Of a DNA stretch of 64,000 nucleotides, positions 26,460 through 34,555 are shown piece after piece (positions within the stretch are counted from its first letter, which is position 1; every line of letters begins with the position of its first letter). Both the position numbers and the translations under genes were made by a program. The notes under the pieces were generated by a model. It did no database searches. It was not told the origin of the DNA and saw only the letters and a list, made by a program, of their open reading frames with translations. Origin of the DNA: Marinicellulosiphila megalodicopiae (GTDB taxonomy: Bacteria; Pseudomonadota; Gammaproteobacteria; Pseudomonadales; Natronospirillaceae); assembly GCF_045862395.1 (NCBI RefSeq), contig NZ_AP023087.1, positions 4,464,001 to 4,528,000 of the forward strand, read 5' to 3'.

Positions 26460-26519
26460 TTTTTCAATAACCATTTTTTCAATAACTACTTTTTCTATAA
26501 CTACTTTTTCTATAACAAG
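26460..26519. repeat. Four 15-bp direct repeats upstream of the multi-HTH gene
   Basis: TTTTTCAATAACCAT, TTTTTCAATAACTAC, TTTTTCTATAACTAC and TTTTTCTATAACAAG run head to tail. Their place in the leader of the multi-HTH gene suggests an iterated operator, though slippage alone could also explain them. Confidence 0.75.
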
Positions 26520-26651
26520 ATAGTTCAAAATTTTTAAATATTAAAAGAGTATATGTAATTTCAAACTTAAATTATGATGAATACCTCTAGTTTTAAAGGT
26601 TTATAAACCGCTATAATTCGAATCCAATAATTAATTGACTAATGGATACCT

Positions 26652-29141
26652 ATGAACACTTGGACATATTTACTCAGCATCGCGACTGTGTTGGCATTAA
26701 ACAGCTGTTTGGATCTTAATTTAGGTTCAAAAACCGATACCGCAACTCAGACTCAGACTGATACAGGGCAACAAACAGATACAGACACACACGAGCAAAC
26801 AATTACTGACACTAACACACATACAAGTTCAAATTGTCTCGAACAAACCGATTACGCTGTATTTACTTCAAGCATAGATACAAACAAAACGGTTTCATTT
26901 GATGCATCTGAAAGCTTTATAATGGATTGTGTTACCGCTGGTGAAATTGAACGTTATCAATGGGATTTTGGTGACGGCACTATTATTACGACAAATAATC
27001 CACAAACCATTCATACCTATGCAGCTGAAGGACAATTTACAGTTACCTTAACGGTAAGTAGCGCCACTACATACATATCGTATACAAACATAATTGATGT
27101 GACGTTAGATGATAAAGTGTGTATTGAACTTGTTTCTAATCCTGCTTTTGTTTTTGAACAAAAATCAGATCAAACTTATTCTTTTGATGCGACAAACAGT
27201 TTTATATATGAAAACTGTACAACTAGTAAACCCTCACAATATAGCTGGAATTTTGGTGACGGCACGACATTAACAACTAATAATCCGCTAGTTGATTATA
27301 CCTTCACACAAAGTGGCGATTATGAAGTCACGCTTACTATCATGGCTGATAGCTCGCCATATAGCCAAACTCATACGGTAAGTGTCTTTGATTTAGTTCA
27401 ATGTGATATTTACCCATCTAGTTATTTTGAATCCAGTATTAAAGATGGTTTTGTGAATTTTGATGCAAGCAAAACGAAAGTCTATTCAAATAATCTTTGT
27501 TCAAATTATTCAGCCGTTGAATATCATTGGGACTTTGGAGACGGTAACAATGAAGTCACAACCGATGCATTAATTGCACATCAATATGAACAAGCTGGCA
27601 GTTATGATGTTGTATTAAATGCGACCAGTGAAAATGGATTAGTAGGTGAATTTTATCTAACCCTTGATGTTGAGCTAACCGATATCTGCGCGCCATCGCA
27701 GTCGGATTTAATGTTTGATATTGATACTTCGGGTGGAATTGATGTAGATGCCACGTTGATATTGGATGTGTCTAGCGATTTAGGGCCTCATTGTAATGCC
27801 AGTGAATACACTTGGGATTTTGGTGATGGCACGACCACAACTACCAATAGCGCGTATGTTACTCATCAATATTCACAGGCGGGTGTATATGACATTCTAG
27901 TGACAAATTCTTTAGGTCACTCTTTTTCTCAGTCAGTTAAATGGAATGATCAACTTTGTGTAATTGATGGGTATCCAATATGTGCCGTTCACAGTGGTGG
28001 TTATGAGGTGGTGGTCACGCCCCGTTTTGAAGGCTCTGCAGATGTAACTTTTACAATCGAAGACTCATCGAACTTAGTTGATCAACATACTTACAAATGG
28101 CAAACCAATGATGGACAGGCAGGAATCGGTCAAAGCTTTGATGCCATTTTTACTCAAGCTGGCGAATTTGAAATATTAGTGACCGTTCAAAATACAGGCA
28201 ATACCATTTGGACAAATTTATTCACTTATGAAGTAAGAGAAGGTCAGTGTTTTGATCCTGTATCAAACCCTCGATGGACAAGTAGAAATCAATACAATGT
28301 AAATGATGATTGGAACTTACTGTTCCCCATTGAACCACCAGAGCCCCATTTAAGTGATATTAAAATTAACGGATTTAATGTCATGTTCAATGCTCAGGAT
28401 TATTGGACTGGGTGTGACATGTACGTTGATGTGGTTTGGGACTTTGGTGATGGTACAACATTATCAAGCGAACACAAAACCATCACACATGACTATGAGT
28501 TAGCAGGTGAATATGTTGTGTCTATGTCTGTTTATAATGAATCCTATCAACGCACAATAGTTATTGAACCAGAAATCATGTGTTTAGCACTTCCTAACCC
28601 ACAATTTGAAATTCAATCCATCGATGGTCTTGCAGTGACATTTGATGCACGAGCCTCAACAAGCTGTGCTAATTATGAATACCAGTGGAATTTTGGTGAC
28701 GGAAATGTTTTAGATGGATTGGACGCGATTCAAACTCATCAATACCAACAGTCGGGCAGTTATACAGTGAGCTTGTCTTTAGCAGGCACTGATCAACAAT
28801 TTACCCAAACGGTGACAGTCACAAGTACGGTAATAAGTGAAATGGTGATCACCCATAATCAAAATATACAGGATAAGACTGTAAGTTTTAGCGCCGATGC
28901 CTATTACTTGACAGTCGTAAATCAAGGTATCAGTGCTCGATTGATTATTGCTGATCCAATTCCCGTTGCGCCGCCATTAATATTTGGTTTTTCATGGGAC
29001 TTTGGAGATCAAAATCAGGGCGACGGAGCATACATTCAACATACTTATACACAATTAGGCGTGTATACCGTCACTGTTACGGCAACAGATCTCCAAACAA
29101 ATGAAACTCAAACCGAAACATTTGAAATTGTGATTAAATAA
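26652..29141 (+). CDS. Lipoprotein with eight PKD-type domains
   Basis: 829 residues. Signal peptide with lipobox LNSC (Cys19), then a Thr/Gln/Asp linker (about 27-58). Eight PKD-like Ig modules of roughly 90 residues follow, most with the W-(D/N)-FGDG signature: WDFGDGT, WNFGDGT, WDFGDGN, WDFGDGT, a degenerate WQTNDG, WDFGDGT, WNFGDGN and WDFGDQN. PKD modules act as rods or in protein/carbohydrate binding. No enzyme domain is attached, so a cell-surface adhesin or scaffold is likely. Paired cysteines around each module could form disulfides outside the cytosol. A strong terminator follows. Confidence 0.85.
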   Translation: MNTWTYLLSIATVLALNSCLDLNLGSKTDTATQTQTDTGQQTDTDTHEQTITDTNTHTSSNCLEQTDYAVFTSSIDTNKTVSFDASESFIMDCVTAGEIERYQWDFGDGTIITTNNPQTIHTYAAEGQFTVTLTVSSATTYISYTNIIDVTLDDKVCIELVSNPAFVFEQKSDQTYSFDATNSFIYENCTTSKPSQYSWNFGDGTTLTTNNPLVDYTFTQSGDYEVTLTIMADSSPYSQTHTVSVFDLVQCDIYPSSYFESSIKDGFVNFDASKTKVYSNNLCSNYSAVEYHWDFGDGNNEVTTDALIAHQYEQAGSYDVVLNATSENGLVGEFYLTLDVELTDICAPSQSDLMFDIDTSGGIDVDATLILDVSSDLGPHCNASEYTWDFGDGTTTTTNSAYVTHQYSQAGVYDILVTNSLGHSFSQSVKWNDQLCVIDGYPICAVHSGGYEVVVTPRFEGSADVTFTIEDSSNLVDQHTYKWQTNDGQAGIGQSFDAIFTQAGEFEILVTVQNTGNTIWTNLFTYEVREGQCFDPVSNPRWTSRNQYNVNDDWNLLFPIEPPEPHLSDIKINGFNVMFNAQDYWTGCDMYVDVVWDFGDGTTLSSEHKTITHDYELAGEYVVSMSVYNESYQRTIVIEPEIMCLALPNPQFEIQSIDGLAVTFDARASTSCANYEYQWNFGDGNVLDGLDAIQTHQYQQSGSYTVSLSLAGTDQQFTQTVTVTSTVISEMVITHNQNIQDKTVSFSADAYYLTVVNQGISARLIIADPIPVAPPLIFGFSWDFGDQNQGDGAYIQHTYTQLGVYTVTVTATDLQTNETQTETFEIVIK

Positions 29142-29160
29142 AAATCATTCAAAAAATAAT

Positions 29161-29191
29161 AAAAAAGCGCAAATGATTTGCGCTTTTTTTT
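29161..29191. terminator. Terminator after the PKD lipoprotein gene
   Basis: A6, GCGCAAA (29167-29173), loop TGA, TTTGCGC (29177-29183), then T8. Strong in the rightward direction, also usable leftwards. Confidence 0.88.
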
Positions 29192-29276
29192 AACTGAAAA
29201 ACCTAAGTGTGAATATCCACCTTAAAAAGTTACAATATTGGAATAAAAAATACAGACAGGTACAAACAAGGAATCT

Positions 29277-29981
29277 ATGAAAACACTAATATTAATCGTG
29301 CTCGTATTGATTGGCATTATTCCAATACAAGCTATGGCTACCGACTGCACCATTATGCTACACGGTTTGGCTCGCACCAGTACATCAATGAATAAAATGG
29401 AACGTTACCTAGAGCGAAAAGGCCATTATGTAATCAACGACACCTACCCTTCGCGTAAACATAAAATAAAAAAACTGGCCAATGACGCGCTGGATGCCTC
29501 CTTAAAAAAATGCCAGCCCGATCAAAAAATAAATATTGTCACCCATTCAATGGGCGCAATATTATTTCGTCAATACATAGAAACCCACAGCATAAAAAAT
29601 CTACAACACGTCGTCATGTTAGCGCCACCCAACCAAGGCAGCGAAATCGTCGATAAATTAGGCAACCTCCCCGGTTACAAATTAATTAATGGACCCGCAG
29701 GCGTGCAACTAGGTACAGACGAAACATCGCTACCATTACAGCTAGGACCAGCCGATTACAGCTTGGGAATCATTGCAGGAAACAAAACCATCAATTTCAT
29801 GCTGTCGACTTTTTTACCCGATGCCAATGACGGAAAAGTCTCTGTGGAAAAAACAAAACTAGAAGGCATGAATCAACATTTAGTCATGCCAGTGACGCAC
29901 CCGTTTATGATGCGAAGCAATAAAGTGATCAGGCAGGTGTATTATTATTTGGAAAATGGCGAGTTTAATGCGGAAATGTAG
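29277..29981 (+). CDS. Secreted alpha/beta-hydrolase, lipase-like
   Basis: 234 residues with a signal peptide (to about residue 21, QAMA). LHGLARTSTSM is the oxyanion-hole strand. THSMG (Ser91) is the nucleophile elbow, with Thr in place of the first Gly of GxSxG. The Asp (PDANDG) and His (VTHPFM) of the triad are plausible. It resembles class 2/PGAP1-type lipases or esterases and probably acts on lipids or esters in the periplasm or medium. AAGGAATCT precedes the ATG. Confidence 0.82.
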   Translation: MKTLILIVLVLIGIIPIQAMATDCTIMLHGLARTSTSMNKMERYLERKGHYVINDTYPSRKHKIKKLANDALDASLKKCQPDQKINIVTHSMGAILFRQYIETHSIKNLQHVVMLAPPNQGSEIVDKLGNLPGYKLINGPAGVQLGTDETSLPLQLGPADYSLGIIAGNKTINFMLSTFLPDANDGKVSVEKTKLEGMNQHLVMPVTHPFMMRSNKVIRQVYYYLENGEFNAEM

Positions 29982-30039
29982 GCTCGGTATTTATGCCGAG
30001 AGTAGCGTCTTTGAGATATTATAAAGTGCTAAATTATTA

Positions 30040-30534
30040 TTAAATTGTGTAAACTATATGACTTTCATTTAATACAATTTTTTTAATATAGTCGTCATAA
30101 TTACCGTCGTAGATTCTATCCGTTACTGTATCTAGTAAATCGTCACCAAATTTAAATTCATATATTTTTTCAAATAAATATTCAGGTAATGATCCATTGA
30201 TCTCTTTATTTTTAGAGTGGCATTTCCATGTAGATCGATCATTTTTAAGATACTGTGCATAGATTCTTTGAGCAAATTCTCGATCATCGATCATTTTTTG
30301 ATATGTGTCTTTACCGCGCTCAACAATCCATCGAGTAAAATCCATACGCGAAAAATGATCGAAAGATACGTATTCACATAATTCAGCTAAAGCTAATGCT
30401 GCATTTTCCCACTCAACTTTAAATTGAATTAATTTAACGTCATCTAATTGCATTAATGTTTTATATAGTTTCTCTAATTCTAAGTCGGATGATTCAATCG
30501 TATTCCAAAACCAATTTGATATACATAAACTCAT
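30040..30534 (-). CDS. Hypothetical protein, DUF4240-like
   Basis: 164 residues, cytosolic. It begins ISNWFWNTIESS and continues with a helical region (YKTLMQLDDVKLIQFKVEW) and FSRMDFTRWIVERGKDTYQKM. That order of FW, L-x-L, F-x-x-(F/W) and W-(I/L)-(V/I)-x-x-G-(K/R)-(D/E)-x-Y matches DUF4240, often found near immunity-type genes. Function unknown. Convergent with the lipase gene. Confidence 0.55.
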   Translation of the reverse strand: MSLCISNWFWNTIESSDLELEKLYKTLMQLDDVKLIQFKVEWENAALALAELCEYVSFDHFSRMDFTRWIVERGKDTYQKMIDDREFAQRIYAQYLKNDRSTWKCHSKNKEINGSLPEYLFEKIYEFKFGDDLLDTVTDRIYDGNYDDYIKKIVLNESHIVYTI

Positions 30535-30627
30535 AAAATTTCACTTATAATTTAATAGGCCAATCTGCAAAGCCATTGATGTCTAATTATTTGAGCTGAA
30601 TAACAGCCCTGCATTTATCGCACTTAC

Positions 30628-32055
30628 TCACTGCTTCACAATAATCTCACTCTCACTTTTACCCGCATCACGATAAAACAAATTATAAGTATCAAACGGA
30701 TAAATTTTTGCATCTTCGGTGACAAAATGCACACAGCTTCGTTTAACCGAAGTCGTACAAAAATCCTCGGCATCCATAAACGACATAATCACCACCCTAA
30801 ATACGTTTTCATAAGTCATGGTTGGTAATGCAAATTTAGGCAAACAACACAATAATGTTTTTAATTTTTCAGATGCCAAATACGATATGGAATCAAGAGA
30901 CAATACATCTTTAAGCGCTGACATTAATTGAGGATTTTTCTCCATAGACACAGAGTTGTCGACCCCTGCTAATAAAATGTCTTTTGGAATTAATCCTGAA
31001 ACGGGTGTGAATTTATTAGGTTGTTTGATTGCATAACCAATACTTATATTTTCTGGATGACAAGGTAATGGCAGCATGTCTGCATCTGTGAATCCATTTT
31101 TACCGTTTATGATACTTTTACGAATTTCCGATAACGTCGTTCTCGATTTTTGATTAGGCCCGCGCCCTGCTTTTTGCATGGGTTGAAATGTGACTCCGCG
31201 AATGCATTTGTACGTTTTAGCAAACTCTATAATTTCGTCAACTTCATCATCGTTCTCACCTTGTATCACCGTGCAAACTAATGTGGTTGAAATATTATGT
31301 TTCTCTAAATTTTCCAATGCTTTTAAACGTATTTTACGGGCGTCGATTCCACGTATTTTTTTAAGCACTTCTTTTTTAAAGGAATCAAATTGCAGATAAA
31401 TTTCAAAACCTGGTTGAAAGTCCTTAAGTCTTTTTACAAATTTTTCATCTTGGCTGATTTTAATACCGTTAGTGTTCACCATTAAATGACGCACAGGCGA
31501 TTGTTTAATCAGTTGTAAAATATCAAAAAATTGAGGATGTAATGTGGGCTCACCACCAGAGAGTTGCACAAGATCTGGTTCTGACTCACTGGCAATTAAC
31601 GTGTCTAGCATGACCTGAATATTAGCCATGGATTTAATATTGGATTTTTGTGGAGACGAATCAGCATAACAAACGGGGCAAGTCATATTGCATTCGTCGA
31701 TGATATCAAAAATGGCTAAACAACTGTGTTGCTCGTGATCAGGGCATAATCCACAATCATAAGGGCAGCCTCTGTTAATAGGTGTCTGAAACACTTCAGG
31801 TAAATCGCCAGGTTTGATGTATTCTTTACAGCGTTTGTAATATTCAATATCAGTAGACACCAATACCTTTTGCACACCATGTTTTAAGCAGCGTTTTTGA
31901 TAATACACATTGTCGTTTTGAAATATAATTTTAGCAGGCACTAACTCTAAACAGTGTGAACATAACGATTGCGTTTGCCCATAAAAAATATAGGGGCGCG
32001 CTTTTCGTTTATGTTCAGATTTTGTTTGGCTGATCTCGTTGATAGTCTCACTCAT
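30628..32055 (-). CDS. Radical SAM protein resembling tetraether-lipid-synthase-type enzymes
   Basis: 475 residues. The radical SAM cluster motif is Cys122-Cys126-Cys129 (ECNMTCPVCY). Before it stand another CxxxCxxC (Cys97/101/104, GCPYDCGLC) and an N-terminal CxxC (Cys32/35) with Cys56 and a KHG motif. SGGEPTLHP is the SAM-binding strand. From memory, this N-terminal Cys layout with GCPxDCGLC before the SAM motif is that of archaeal Tes/MJ0619-type proteins, which join or modify lipid tails. The substrate here is inferred, not shown. Its start overlaps the Lgt-like gene by eight bases, so they are coupled. Confidence 0.82.
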   Translation of the reverse strand: MSETINEISQTKSEHKRKARPYIFYGQTQSLCSHCLELVPAKIIFQNDNVYYQKRCLKHGVQKVLVSTDIEYYKRCKEYIKPGDLPEVFQTPINRGCPYDCGLCPDHEQHSCLAIFDIIDECNMTCPVCYADSSPQKSNIKSMANIQVMLDTLIASESEPDLVQLSGGEPTLHPQFFDILQLIKQSPVRHLMVNTNGIKISQDEKFVKRLKDFQPGFEIYLQFDSFKKEVLKKIRGIDARKIRLKALENLEKHNISTTLVCTVIQGENDDEVDEIIEFAKTYKCIRGVTFQPMQKAGRGPNQKSRTTLSEIRKSIINGKNGFTDADMLPLPCHPENISIGYAIKQPNKFTPVSGLIPKDILLAGVDNSVSMEKNPQLMSALKDVLSLDSISYLASEKLKTLLCCLPKFALPTMTYENVFRVVIMSFMDAEDFCTTSVKRSCVHFVTEDAKIYPFDTYNLFYRDAGKSESEIIVKQ

Positions 32056-32746
32056 GTAAATTCCTTAATCGTTGTTTTACGATCATTGTGACTGCGTACA
32101 GCATTAAAAATAAAGTTAAAAAATGGAACGTATTAAATGGACCTACAATTAAATGATAAGGTTTTAAAAATTCCCAAAAAAATCGTTGTGCGCCATATAC
32201 AAAGCAGAATAAATAAAATCCATAGGACAATACAAAGGGTTTATTAAATTTCAATAATCCCATAAAAATAAGTGCAAACAATACAAGCGAAAATGATTCA
32301 TACAACTGAACAGGATGGCGATTAACACCATCACCAAAATCAATTGCAAACATAGAATGTGTTTCAATGCCGTAAGTAAAATCATCAAGCCCTGCAAAAA
32401 AACACCCCAATCGACCAAGGGCAATACTTAACGACAAACCCAACACATATACTGAACCAGTAGACTGTTGTATATTGGTGAATCGTTTGTAAATCTCAAT
32501 GGCAACAATAGCGCCAACCAAAGCACCTACTACTGATTTGGCAATATGAATATCAGCAGAGAGCCAACTATTTAACGTACCAAACAAAAAACTGCCGATC
32601 ACTAAGCCGACAGTGGCACTCAAAATATAATACGGATCTTTACCCTGGGTGACTTGAGGTGTAAATAGTGGCACATTTTTTTTAAGATAAAATGTGATTA
32701 AAAAACCAAGAAGGTAAGATGCTAAATCAAACAATAAGTGAATCAT
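32048..32746 (-). CDS. Lgt-like (prolipoprotein diacylglyceryl transferase family) membrane protein
   Basis: 232 residues, about seven membrane spans. GRLGCFFAGLDDFTYG and HPVQLYES mirror the Lgt blocks R-x-GNFxNxE and HPxQLYE, but with changes in the first block, so it is a divergent member. True Lgt moves diacylglyceryl from phosphatidylglycerol to lipoproteins; this one may handle another lipid acceptor. I start at the ATG at 32744-32746, in an ATGA overlap with the preceding small membrane-protein gene; the longer frame is not hydrophobic. It is translationally linked to the radical SAM gene. Confidence 0.78.
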   Translation of the reverse strand: MIHLLFDLASYLLGFLITFYLKKNVPLFTPQVTQGKDPYYILSATVGLVIGSFLFGTLNSWLSADIHIAKSVVGALVGAIVAIEIYKRFTNIQQSTGSVYVLGLSLSIALGRLGCFFAGLDDFTYGIETHSMFAIDFGDGVNRHPVQLYESFSLVLFALIFMGLLKFNKPFVLSYGFYLFCFVYGAQRFFWEFLKPYHLIVGPFNTFHFLTLFLMLYAVTMIVKQRLRNLHE

Positions 32747-33117
32747 CCGGCAATTCGAACCGTCATTAGAACAGGAATACAACCAGTAAATTGTACAAAC
32801 GAAATGACAATAGGGGAGGTGATCGTCCATGGAATGCTGTATTTTTTAATATTTTTAAATGAATGGATGCAATAAAATAAATTGAACATTATAAATAACA
32901 GGCTAACGATAAATCCAAATGACATACCTTCATTTGAAAAGCTAAATCGATTGTCATGTATATTATAAAAAATATTATAACCAGAAATGAATACCCCCAA
33001 ACCCACATACAAATTTATTGGAATAAAAAGTAACATACTTATAATCCAACTAATAAATCGGTAGTCTTTAGTTTTTGATTCGTCATTGTTATTCATAGAA
33101 ATACCAAATTTTATCAT
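32743..33117 (-). CDS. Small membrane protein, paralogue 1
   Basis: 124 residues (117 if the second Met is used), about four spans: ISMLLFIPINLYVGLGVFISG, FGFIVSLLFIMFNLFYCI and SPIVISFVQFTGCIPVL. It is clearly homologous to the two upstream proteins, sharing FIP(I/A)N-L-(Y/F)-VG-(L/F)-G and ISF-(I/V)-x-(F/Y)-(A/S/T)-GC. No known family. It overlaps the Lgt-like gene by four bases and begins six bases after the next paralogue, so it is part of the lipid-enzyme operon. Confidence 0.7.
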   Translation of the reverse strand: MIKFGISMNNNDESKTKDYRFISWIISMLLFIPINLYVGLGVFISGYNIFYNIHDNRFSFSNEGMSFGFIVSLLFIMFNLFYCIHSFKNIKKYSIPWTITSPIVISFVQFTGCIPVLMTVRIAG

Positions 33118-33123
33118 TATGGA

Positions 33124-33480
33124 TCAATGAAAATTTATTTTTGCTAAAACAGGTATACAGCCTGCAAATTCAATAAATGAAATTAAGATTGGAATGATTA
33201 AGTACCAAACTCCTTTAAATTTATCTAAATTTCGTAACGAATACACAAAATAGAATAAGTTAAACATAATAAAAATAAAACTGATTAAAAATCCAATCGT
33301 CATTCCATCGTTAAACAAACTAAATCTATCATATTTTATATTTCTAACGACTTCATCACCAGAAAAAAACAACCCAAAGCCGACATAGAGATTGATAGGA
33401 ATGAAAAGTAACAGCCCTAACACCCAAAACAGTAGTCGATTGCCATTTTCAATTTCTACTTTAACTTCATTCATTATCAA
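33124..33480 (-). CDS. Small membrane protein, paralogue 2
   Basis: 118 residues, same four-span design as its neighbours (LLLFIPINLYVGFGLFFSG; ISFIFIMFNLFYFVYSL; IPILISFIEFAGCIPVL). It is closest to paralogue 1, with which it also shares SLFNDGM-like and NL-F-Y segments. Six bases separate the genes. The conserved Gly-Cys near the C terminus could be a binding or lipid-attachment point, a speculation. Function unknown. Confidence 0.7.
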   Translation of the reverse strand: MIMNEVKVEIENGNRLLFWVLGLLLFIPINLYVGFGLFFSGDEVVRNIKYDRFSLFNDGMTIGFLISFIFIMFNLFYFVYSLRNLDKFKGVWYLIIPILISFIEFAGCIPVLAKINFH

Positions 33481-33723
33481 ACCACCTTAATACAAATTAA
33501 TAACTCATTATCATATAGAATAATTGAGTATTATGAAAACCAGCTATAAAAATTATACCCAAGTCGTTATTGAGGAAATAAATAATATACTTATAATCAA
33601 GAAATAAGACGAGTATTTTTTTAATTAAAACAATTAATAATCCTCTGAACAATCAAGATAACAATATTAGTTATTCAGAGGCTCTTTAATAATATCAGTC
33701 ATATTCAAATCCTACCTCTACCT

Positions 33724-34083
33724 CTAGAATATTTTTATTTGTGCGCAACCAGAATATTCAATAAATGAAATAATTATAGGCGCGATTAAAAACCAAACTT
33801 TATGGAGGTTTCTTATTTTCTGATAGGATTTAATCAGGTAGAAAATATTGAAACTCATGAATAGCACGCAAACAATTAATAGCTGCATTTCATTTAAAGT
33901 GACTGACGTAAAATCCCATAAAAATAATGAACCTAATACTTCACTTATTGAAAAAACCAACCCCAATCCAACAAATAAATTTGCAGGTATAAATAGAATC
34001 GCCCCGAAAATCCAAAACCCAAAATGAAAACCTTCTGAATATTCATGATTTTTTACTTTCTGGTGAGTCATCTTTGAATCCAT
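33724..34083 (-). CDS. Small membrane protein, paralogue 3
   Basis: 119 residues, the most diverged of three tandem paralogues, with the same motifs (ILFIPANLFVGLGLVFS; VLFMSFNIFYLIKSYQKI; IAPIIISFIEYSGCAQI). It is the first gene of the leftward cluster but stands 243 bp from the next one, so it may have its own transcript. No known family. Confidence 0.65.
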   Translation of the reverse strand: MDSKMTHQKVKNHEYSEGFHFGFWIFGAILFIPANLFVGLGLVFSISEVLGSLFLWDFTSVTLNEMQLLIVCVLFMSFNIFYLIKSYQKIRNLHKVWFLIAPIIISFIEYSGCAQIKIF

Positions 34084-34555
34084 ATTGTTTCTTTTTTGGT
34101 TATTATACTGAAACTATCAAAACTAATCCTATTTAATTTTTATGAATAAACAACTTCAATTGGCACTTTCAAACAAACATTTCGAACAACATGTCTAAAT
34201 TTTCACAAAGTGGTTATTAAAGTTGCAAAAATGAAAATCGACTATGCAAATATGAATCAGTCATTTATCTATTTAAGATTGCAAATTGAATTAAATACCA
34301 TTTTTCCATCTTATTTTATATGCGTTAGGCTCATCTTTGAAGCGTCATCTTTGTAAGGTCGTCTTTGAAAAGGCATCTTTGAATATTTATGCTGCTTATA
34401 AAAAATAGAATTTTTCATGAATCCATAAAATCAGTTATAGTAGCCAAGTAAACGTACCACTCATAAATAATAAGGTTGTTATTTATGATGTTGAATTGGG
34501 CGTTAAAACAATAATAACTAACTTAAACCCCTTAATAAATTTGAGAGACCCCATA
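34084..34555. other. Intergenic region between the small membrane proteins and phoD
   Basis: No gene seen. It carries the divergent promoters of the small membrane-protein cluster and the phosphatase gene, and a four-unit 14-bp direct repeat at 34331-34386. GAGAG about twelve bases before 34556 serves as the phoD ribosome site. Confidence 0.5.
34331..34386. repeat. Four 14-bp tandem repeats
   Basis: TCATCTTTGAAGCG, TCATCTTTGTAAGG, TCGTCTTTGAAAAG and GCATCTTTGAATAT, each sharing (C/G)TCTTTG-type cores with exact 14-bp spacing. It lies about 170-225 bp before the phosphatase start. Confidence 0.75.
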
